From NCBI GenBank assembly GCA_039927975.1, contig JBDSTZ010000481.1:1-21299 (forward strand): DNA of 21,299 nucleotides, written 5' to 3'. This stretch comes from JBDSTZ01 sp039927975. Its GTDB lineage: Bacteria > Pseudomonadota > Gammaproteobacteria > Burkholderiales > Burkholderiaceae_D. Shown here piece after piece: positions 16,240 to 21,299 of the stretch; the stretch's first letter is position 1, and every line of letters begins with the position of its first letter. A program made the position numbers and the translations under genes. The notes beneath the pieces are model-generated. The model did no database searches. It saw only the letters and a list, made by a program, of their open reading frames with translations, and was not told where the DNA came from.

Positions 16240-17611
16240 GGTGAGTCTCCAAAGTGGTGTTGGGCGTGCCGGCCCCGGCCTCGCCGCGCGTGAGCCGGTC
16301 GAGCCAGCCGCCCTGGAACCCTGCGCGCTGCAAGCCGGCCACCAAGTAGGGATTGTGGCGCATGCGCTTCCAGGGAAAATCATGCAGGTAGTTGTCGATC
16401 ATGATCACAGTCGGTCCCTCGTTGATGCCGAAGTGGTAGGGCGACACCCAGCCCACATGACGCCCTTCTGGCGCCGGAAAGGTCGGTGAAAACGAGGCCT
16501 TGAAGCCATAGGGATTCACCTCGCGCAGACGCAGTCGCTGGAAGTGGGCAATGGTCGGAAGCACGATTTCGGGGGCGAACGGCAGGCAGGCCGCGACCGC
16601 CCACGGCGCCAGCGTGCCATCGTCCGGACCGTAGGGCACGCCGCGCGCGAGGTAATCGAAGAACCGCCGTTCTACGCCGTCGACCTTCAACACCACGTCG
16701 CCGGGGCCGTCGCTGGCCGTGACGCCCCAGCAATGTTCGCCGTAATGGGCAAACCCCATCGGATTGTCGATCGCGTATTGCCGCTGCACCTGGGTGGCGC
16801 GCCGGCTGTTTTCAAAATAATCGCTGTCGTGCCGGGCCATGAAGGTATCGCGCAGGCCGCGAAAATCGACCCACAGATGCGACATCTGATGGATGAACAG
16901 CGGGCCGGCGTACAGGTAGTCGATCACGCCGATGGTCTTCCATTCGTAGCTTTCGGTCCAGCTTTCGTAGCTTTCCGGCGCGATGGGGAAAGTCGGCGAA
17001 CCGAGCGCCAGCAGGTAGAGAATCAGGGCCTCGTCATAGCCTTCCCAATGCCATTGGAGGAAGCCGTGCTCGGGGCGCCAGCCATGGCAGATCAGGGATG
17101 AGCCGGCCAGCATCCACTGCCAGTCCACGCGCCTGTACAGCAGCTCGGCCAGTTCGCCGATCTCGCGCTCGTGCGGATCGTCGCCGTCGAAATACTGCGC
17201 CGCCGTGAGCACGCCGGCGATCAGCAGGCCCGTGTCGATGCTCGACAGCTCGCAATGCCAGGCGCGCCGGCCGCTCTCCATATCGAGGAAGTGGTAATAG
17301 AAACCCTTGTAGCCGGTGGCGTCGGGCGCCTCGCTTTGTTCACTGTTGGCAAAAAATCGCAGCGTGGCGAGCGTCAGGCGCACGGCGTGGCTGCGCGCCA
17401 TCAGGCCGCGTTCGACACCGATCGTGTAGACGGTCAGGGCCATGCCGACGGCGGCGATGCTGGCCGGCCAGTTGTCGGCCGTCTTGTCCTTGACCAAGCC
17501 GTTGAGCGGATTGACCTCGTGCAGAAAATAGCCGAAGGAATCCTTTTGCAGGCTCTTGAGTAGCGCCCGGGTTTGCTCATCCAGGGCGATGGAAGGCGCT
17601 GTGACGCTCAC
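16223..17611 (-). CDS. Glycoamylase-like (PF10091, GH144-type) glucan hydrolase
   Basis: This 462-residue protein has the all-helical glycoamylase-like fold (PF10091), which includes GH144 endo-beta-1,2-glucanases and the C-terminal region of cyclic beta-1,2-glucan synthases. Family segments include SFGYFLHEVNPLNGLVKDKT (25-44), WHWEGYDEA (187-195), AGPLFIHQMSHLWVDFRG (235-252), ENSRRATQ (267-274) and GINEGPTVIMIDNYL near 395-409. There is no signal peptide, so it is probably cytoplasmic, unlike most characterised GH144 enzymes. The start is GTG 17611, overlapping the GH39 stop as GTGA. A longer in-frame extension only reads through the GH39 gene in the wrong frame. Activity on beta-1,2-glucan or sophoro-oligosaccharides is inferred from family only. 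Confidence 0.86.
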   Translation of the reverse strand: MSVTAPSIALDEQTRALLKSLQKDSFGYFLHEVNPLNGLVKDKTADNWPASIAAVGMALTVYTIGVERGLMARSHAVRLTLATLRFFANSEQSEAPDATGYKGFYYHFLDMESGRRAWHCELSSIDTGLLIAGVLTAAQYFDGDDPHEREIGELAELLYRRVDWQWMLAGSSLICHGWRPEHGFLQWHWEGYDEALILYLLALGSPTFPIAPESYESWTESYEWKTIGVIDYLYAGPLFIHQMSHLWVDFRGLRDTFMARHDSDYFENSRRATQVQRQYAIDNPMGFAHYGEHCWGVTASDGPGDVVLKVDGVERRFFDYLARGVPYGPDDGTLAPWAVAACLPFAPEIVLPTIAHFQRLRLREVNPYGFKASFSPTFPAPEGRHVGWVSPYHFGINEGPTVIMIDNYLHDFPWKRMRHNPYLVAGLQRAGFQGGWLDRLTRGEAGAGTPNTTLETHHADPA

Positions 17612-17615
17612 GCGG

Positions 17616-17621
17616 CCTCCC
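17616..17621 (-). promoter_or_regulatory. Ribosome binding site that sets the GH144-type gene start
   Basis: GGGAGG on the minus strand lies four bases before GTG 17611, inside the last codons of the GH39 gene. It fixes the start at this GTG and shows tight coupling with the gene above. Confidence 0.8.
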
Positions 17622-18459
17622 ACTCGATCCGCAGCAGATTGGCCGACTGCGGCGCCAGCGTCGCGTCGATCACCAGCGCCCCCGCTTCGATACGAAACGC
17701 CAGTGCTTCGTGCTGCGGCTGGGCGGCGGCCTTGAGCTGCGCGACCTGCTGCGCCGAGAGATAGTCCGGCGCGTCCCAGTTTCGCCACAGCGCGACCGGG
17801 TTGGCGTGTTGCTCGTCGATGCGCGCGATACTGACCGCCCTCGCCCGCCGGCCCGGTGCTGGCGTCAGGCGCACACTGATCGCCTCGTCGCCGATCGGGT
17901 GGCGCGGCATGGCCTGGTTGATCGCAAGAACGTGGCAGACGCCGGTGCGCGCATCGGTGTCGCCCACCCAGGCCATGACGGTCGGATGGGTTTGCGCCAG
18001 CGGCCAATGGCGCGGCCCCAATTGCCCCACCATCGCGAAGGCGTGATAAATCGGCTTCTTGATTCCGTGCAGATTCATGAGGCCGAAGCCGCCGTGGAAT
18101 GGCTCGCTCGGGAAATAATTTTCCTCGAAAATATCGCTGAAGGTCCAGTAGCTGTAGGCTTCGACCACATCGTCCACGCCCATGACGATGCGCACCGCCA
18201 ACGCGGCCGCAACCGCGCTGTCATGCATGGGATCGCGCGGGTTCGAGGTGATGTTCCATTCCGTGTACAGCAAGGGCTTGCCCGCAGCTTGCTCGCGTGC
18301 CGTCAAGGCGTGCTGGCGCATCACGTCGAGCGGCGCGTGTTCGAGCTGGGTGATGGTGTCGGCGCCGATTTCGCCGAATGCGTCGGTCGGGTAATAGTGA
18401 GTGCTGATGAAGTCGGGCGGCACATCGTTGGCGGCGCAGAATTGCTGGAACTCGGGGAT

Positions 18460-18462
18460 TCA
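18460..18462 (-). other. Premature TGA codon in the GH39 gene
   Basis: The codon is TCA on the plus strand, TGA on the coding strand. The surrounding reading frame is intact, and the next base is A, not the C that favours UGA readthrough. It falls at a family tryptophan, not a cysteine, which argues against selenocysteine. Confidence 0.9.
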
Positions 18463-19129
18463 GGCGTTGCCGGCTGTGGCCGGCCCGCCGACGCGCAGGC
18501 GTGGATCGACTCCCTTGATGGCCTTGTAGCTGGCCGCGTAAAACTCGAAATACTGTTGCTGCGTGCCGGTCCAGAAGGCGGATAGGTTCGGTTCGTTCCA
18601 GACTTCGAAATACCACTGCGAGACCTCATCGATGCCGTAGCGCTCGACCCAGTGGGCGGCGAGCCTGCGCATCAGTTCAGCCCACTGGGCAATATCGCGC
18701 GGCGGGGTGATGTTGCCTTTGTAGTGGAAGACGATATTGTCGCCGGAGGACAAGGTCGACGGCATGAACGACAACTCCACGATCGGCCGCATGTCGACCG
18801 AGCGCAGAAAATCGAAGATCTGATCGGCGTTGAAGAAGGAATAGACGAACTCGTTGCTCTGGCAGATCAGGGTGCCCATGTCATCGTCGAGCAGGCCGTG
18901 GAAGTGCACGTACTGAAAGCCGAGCTCGGCACTCGCCTCCTGCAACTGGCGCTGCCAGTCCGCCCGCAAGGCCAGGGTGGCGTGGCCGCTGCCGACGCAC
19001 TGGCGCCACGGATGGCGCAGCGGTTGCGCGGGGGCGTTGAGATCGACAGACAGTTCGAGGGGCATGGGGGGATGACAGGTGGTGAAGGGGAAATTCACTC
19101 TATCATCCGGAATCGGAAGCGGATGTTCG

Positions 19130-19157
19130 CAAACGAACACAAGGCTGTGCTCGTTTG
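19130..19157. promoter_or_regulatory. Long inverted repeat upstream of the sugar operon
   Basis: CAAACGAACACA (19130-19141) and TGTGCTCGTTTG (19146-19157) are reverse complements with one mismatch around AGGC. One further G/C pair (19129/19158) extends the stem. GCAAACG, a half-site common in LacI/PurR-type operators, occurs at 19129-19135, inverted at 19152-19158, and again at 19225-19231. It sits 65-92 bases upstream of the GH39 start and is best read as an operator. Confidence 0.55.
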
Positions 19158-19269
19158 CCGGGGTCGGGTGTCTTGGACTCGTCGTTCCATGCGAGCAAGA
19201 GACGGCGGTGTGGCTGAGGCGTCAGCAAACGTGACCGCCTGGCTGGCTGGCGCTTGATCCTGTTCGCGG

Positions 19270-19293
19270 GGCAGACAGGCGATGTTGTCTGCC
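19270..19293 (-). terminator. Hairpin after the second VOC gene
   Basis: GGCAGACA (19270-19277) pairs with TGTCTGCC (19286-19293) around an eight-base loop, beginning 12 bases past the VOC stop on the minus strand. No T-run follows, so it is a weak terminator candidate separating VOC from the sugar operon. Confidence 0.35.
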
Positions 19294-19304
19294 GCCGTCG
19301 CCAA

Positions 19305-19706
19305 TTAGCCTGGCACGCCGCTCATGTAATTCAGTTGCCAGCCATGGCCGTCCAGGTCCCAGAAGCCGTGTCCGTACATGAAGCCGCAGTCGTCCGCCTC
19401 GCCGGTTGCGGTGGCGCCGGCGGCAAGGGCCTTGGCCATCAGGCTGTCGACTTCCTCGCGGCTCTCGCAGCTCAGGGAGATCCACATTTCGACCGAGTCG
19501 CGCGTGTCGGTGATTTTCTTGTCGTGGAAGGATTTGAAGAACGGTTCGGTCATCAGCATGGCGTTGATGCTGCCTTCCGCGATGATCATCAAGGCCGCTT
19601 GTTCGCCGGAGAACGTCGGGTTGAACGTGTAGCCGAGTGCGCTGAAGAAGGCCTTCGATTTGTCGAGATCCTTGACCGACATGTTGACGATGATTTGTTT
19701 GTTCAT
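19305..19706 (-). CDS. VOC-family (glyoxalase/bleomycin-resistance-like) protein, copy 2
   Basis: This 133-residue protein is a paralog of the one at 14903-15304, equal in length and alignable without gaps, with 81 of 133 residues identical by manual count. It keeps the NMSVKDLDKSKAFFSALGY opening, the SLSCESREEVD helix and the GFMYGHGFWDLDGHGW block. The second copy has Gln124 where the first has Glu124 at the usual metal-binding position, so metal binding or chemistry may differ. AAAGG lies eight bases before ATG 19706. It lies upstream of the GH39 gene on the same strand, with 239 bases between them. Confidence 0.9.
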   Translation of the reverse strand: MNKQIIVNMSVKDLDKSKAFFSALGYTFNPTFSGEQAALMIIAEGSINAMLMTEPFFKSFHDKKITDTRDSVEMWISLSCESREEVDSLMAKALAAGATATGEADDCGFMYGHGFWDLDGHGWQLNYMSGVPG

Positions 19707-20085
19707 GGCGCTGCCTTTCGATTGTTTGAGGTGTTGATGGGTTGAGCCGGCGGGGCCACAGCGCGGACTCCGGTCGCGCTGCATGCGCTTGGTCTCGCCT
19801 TGCCCCTACGACGGACGGGCCGGCCAGTTATCGACAGCGTGAACAAATATTTTTCGGCTAATCCGGGACCGGCCATCAGTCTATCAGCGGTTCGACCGTT
19901 AGTCCGAGCCGTATGGGTATGGCCCAACACTCAATGACCGGTTTGATTCCCCATTTGGCTCGCCGAAATTGCCGCATGAAACTCGCTATAAGTCCAGCTA
20001 CGCAGTTGCGTCTAAATATAACCGCAGATATTGAACAATTCCCGAATACAATAATCACCAGCTCAACAAGCACTGACGCCAGTCG
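19707..20085. other. Intergenic region between divergent VOC and methyltransferase genes
   Basis: The part after about 19830 is less GC-rich than the genes. No tRNA, insertion-sequence end or clear promoter was found. Near the methyltransferase gene, TTGAAC (20031-20036) and TACAAT (20047-20052) resemble promoter elements but are only 10 bases apart. ATTGAACAAT (20030-20039) is a small palindrome. Confidence 0.45.
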
Positions 20086-20730
20086 ATGACCGCCATTCCT
20101 CACTACGAACAACACGCGGATCGCCTGGTCGAACAGTACGAATCGCTGTCGTTCCGAGACGTTCACGAGGCGCTCATCGACTTGCTGCCCGCACCCGGTG
20201 CTACGGTACTCGACATCGGCGCCGGCTCCGGCCGCGACGCCGCTTGGTTCGCAGCGAACGGTTATGACGTAGTTGCCGTGGAACCGTCCGATGCCATGCT
20301 TGCCCATGCACGGGAGCGCCATGCTTCAAGCCGCATTCACTGGATCTCTGACAGCCTGCCGGACCTCGCAAAGGTGCGCCGCCTTGGGCTGAGTTTCGAC
20401 CTCATCCTCCTATCCGCCGTCTGGATGCACATTCCTCAAGCGGCACGCCAGCGCTCGTTGAGAAAGCTGGCAACGCTGCTTGCGCCGAAAGGACGCATTG
20501 CGATCAGTCTCCGGCTCGGCGCGCCCGATGCGGAACGCGAAATGTACGAGGTGTCGTTGCCGGAACTGGCTGGTCTTGCGCGGCAATTCGGGCTACGCAT
20601 CGTTCACACAAGGGACAGCCAGGAGAGCAAAGATCAAGGGCTGCGGCCTTGGCAGCCCAACAATACCGTCGGTGGCAACGCCACTGCGGCAACAAGCGTT
20701 TCCCCTTTCCTTCAACCAGTTATCAAATGA
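20086..20730 (+). CDS. Class I SAM-dependent methyltransferase
   Basis: This 214-residue protein has a Rossmann-type methyltransferase core. Motif I is VLDIGAGSGRD at 41-51, the acidic residue of motif II is in VVAVEPSD (Glu66), and LILLSAVWMHI matches the post-II strand. It probably methylates a small molecule; DNA-methyltransferase motifs such as NPPF or DPPY are absent. The last 35 or so residues (from DQGLRPWQPNN) are polar, Asn/Thr-rich and unlike the core. They may replace a C-terminal domain seen in larger relatives, which I recall from memory and did not check. The Shine-Dalgarno is weak. The DUF2726 gene starts 10 bases after the stop. Confidence 0.87.
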   Translation: MTAIPHYEQHADRLVEQYESLSFRDVHEALIDLLPAPGATVLDIGAGSGRDAAWFAANGYDVVAVEPSDAMLAHARERHASSRIHWISDSLPDLAKVRRLGLSFDLILLSAVWMHIPQAARQRSLRKLATLLAPKGRIAISLRLGAPDAEREMYEVSLPELAGLARQFGLRIVHTRDSQESKDQGLRPWQPNNTVGGNATAATSVSPFLQPVIK

Positions 20731-20740
20731 GTCCGCAGAC

Positions 20741-21265
20741 ATGAAAATCATCTTCATCCTCCTCGTCCTGCTTATCTTCGCAGCGAGCTTCGTGGTAATG
20801 AAGTTAAAGGGCGCGACAGGACCCAGCCGGACTGGCGCGTACCGGCGGCGCAAACTCATGACCGACAACGAGGCGGAATTCTTCGGCCGCTTAGTCTCGG
20901 CACTTCCCGACCATTACGTTTTCCCTCAGGTCGCCATGTCGGCCCTTCTCGAGACAGCGAGCAGCGACAAAAGAACAGCGCATGCCGACAGGCTGCGAAT
21001 TGCCCAGCAGCGCGCCGATTATGTCATTTGCGGCAGAAGCTGCGAGGTGGTTGCCGTCGTCGAACTGGACGATAAAACGCATACGCGCACCAAGGATGAA
21101 TTGCGGGATGCACGGCTCGAACAGGCCGGTATCCGGACAGTCCGGTTCCAGGCCCGCAACAAGCCAAAGGTTGAGGCTATTCGGGCCTTGATTCTGGGCG
21201 CCACAGGTGACGGGGTAGAGAAAGCTATGCACGAGACAGCGGTGCGGGGTGCGGCGGCTGGCTGA
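20741..21265 (+). CDS. Membrane-anchored DUF2726 protein
   Basis: This 174-residue protein begins with one transmembrane helix (MKIIFILLVLLIFAASFVVM), leaving the rest probably cytoplasmic. The soluble part matches the DUF2726 pattern: KLMTDNEAEFFGRL, VFPQVAMSALLE, RADYVICG, VVAVVELDDKTH and RDARLEQAGI. Asp93 followed by Glu109-x-Asp111 resembles the PD-(D/E)XK nuclease core, the fold generally suggested for this family. Nuclease activity is not established. The start is chosen at the membrane helix. It is close behind the methyltransferase gene, so co-transcription is likely. The last 34 bases of the window hold nothing further. Confidence 0.85.
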   Translation: MKIIFILLVLLIFAASFVVMKLKGATGPSRTGAYRRRKLMTDNEAEFFGRLVSALPDHYVFPQVAMSALLETASSDKRTAHADRLRIAQQRADYVICGRSCEVVAVVELDDKTHTRTKDELRDARLEQAGIRTVRFQARNKPKVEAIRALILGATGDGVEKAMHETAVRGAAAG

Positions 21266-21299
21266 CCTATCCAATCCAATGCGAATCCGCAGCTATATT

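Larger units (their letters stand above)
17608..19065 (-). pseudogene. GH39 beta-xylosidase-like glycosidase interrupted by an in-frame TGA
   Basis: Read from ATG 19065, the frame encodes 485 positions of a GH39 (beta/alpha)8 glycosidase. GH39 enzymes include beta-xylosidases and iduronidases of about 500 residues. The acid/base is Glu158 in EVWNEPN. The nucleophile is Glu269 in LLYTEWN. Between them, at 18460-18462, TGA falls where the family usually has tryptophan: GGPATAGNA-stop-IPEFQQF, then DFISTHYYPTDAF. The frame is unchanged on both sides, so one G-to-A change (TGG to TGA) explains it. Neither fragment has both catalytic residues. A GTG at 18423 could restart but has no ribosome site. 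There is no signal peptide and no clear Shine-Dalgarno at 19065; an in-frame GTG at 19140 lies in the upstream palindrome. It could be true decay, a sequencing error or readthrough. Confidence 0.88.

Noticed and set aside
17612..18007. In-frame N-terminal extension of the GH144-type protein
   Set aside because: The extension is Arg/Gly/Ala-rich and overlaps the GH39 gene in another frame; the GTG at 17611 has a strong ribosome site and the conserved part begins there.
18460..18462. Selenocysteine reading of the internal TGA
   Set aside because: The family residue here is tryptophan, not cysteine, and no convincing SECIS-like hairpin was seen just downstream.
14903..19706. Composite transposon flanked by inverted repeats
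   Set aside because: The inverted elements are VOC coding genes at about 61% protein identity; no transposase, terminal repeat or target duplication is visible.
19876..20322. 148-codon minus-strand open frame
   Set aside because: More than half of it is antisense to the methyltransferase, and the remaining tail matches no family I recognise, including transposases.
20086..21265. Restriction-modification system
   Set aside because: The methyltransferase lacks DNA-methyltransferase catalytic motifs and looks like a small-molecule enzyme; the DUF2726 partner is membrane anchored.

Overview
The window reads as ordinary chromosome of a GC-rich Gram-negative bacterium. The best guess is a betaproteobacterium of the Oxalobacteraceae (Massilia, Duganella or Janthinobacterium type). 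This rests on high GC with strong third-position GC, a class B DNA polymerase II next to an exonuclease III, and the general look of the proteins. It is an inference, because no rRNA or other marker gene is present. I see no rRNA, tRNA, CRISPR array, insertion sequence or phage module. The sequence starts in a pyrimidine-rich intergenic tract and ends just after a complete gene.

Layout. 1-160: pyrimidine tract and leader. 161-1375 (+): fold-type I PLP aminotransferase. 1394-4980 (-): a two-gene operon, first a 704-residue two-helix membrane protein with a repeat-rich C-terminal region, then an M48 membrane metalloprotease whose start overlaps the previous stop. 4981-5285: AT-richer promoter region. 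5286-8582 (-): polB followed by xthA. 8699-9409 (+): an unrecognised protein divergent from polB. 9480-11261 (-): a secreted family GH30 glycosidase with an extra C-terminal beta domain and two LacI-type operator-like palindromes upstream. 11583-12545 (+): RNase Z. 12612-14357 (-): an ArnT/PMT-like GT-C membrane glycosyltransferase. 14903-15304 (+): a VOC-family protein. 15457-19065 (-): a sugar operon of GH39 glycosidase, glycoamylase-like (GH144-type) hydrolase and glucose-1-dehydrogenase-like SDR. 19305-19706 (-): a second VOC protein, paralogous to the first. 20086-21265 (+): a SAM methyltransferase and a membrane-anchored DUF2726 protein.

The carbohydrate genes are the most distinctive part. 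The GH39-GH144-SDR operon has no signal peptides and uses overlapping stop/start signals. It looks like a cytoplasmic route that trims imported beta-linked oligosaccharides and oxidises the released glucose. The separate GH30 enzyme is exported. The GH39 gene carries an in-frame TGA exactly where the family usually has a tryptophan (GNAW-IPEF). This separates the acid/base glutamate from the nucleophile, so as sequenced the gene is broken unless the base is an error or is read through. The operon sits between two inverted VOC paralogs about 61% identical in protein and exactly 4.0 kb apart.

I found no wholly new defence or mobile system. The best candidates for something undescribed are the membrane repeat protein plus M48 protease operon, the inverted VOC pair framing the sugar operon, and the unknown gene divergent from polB.
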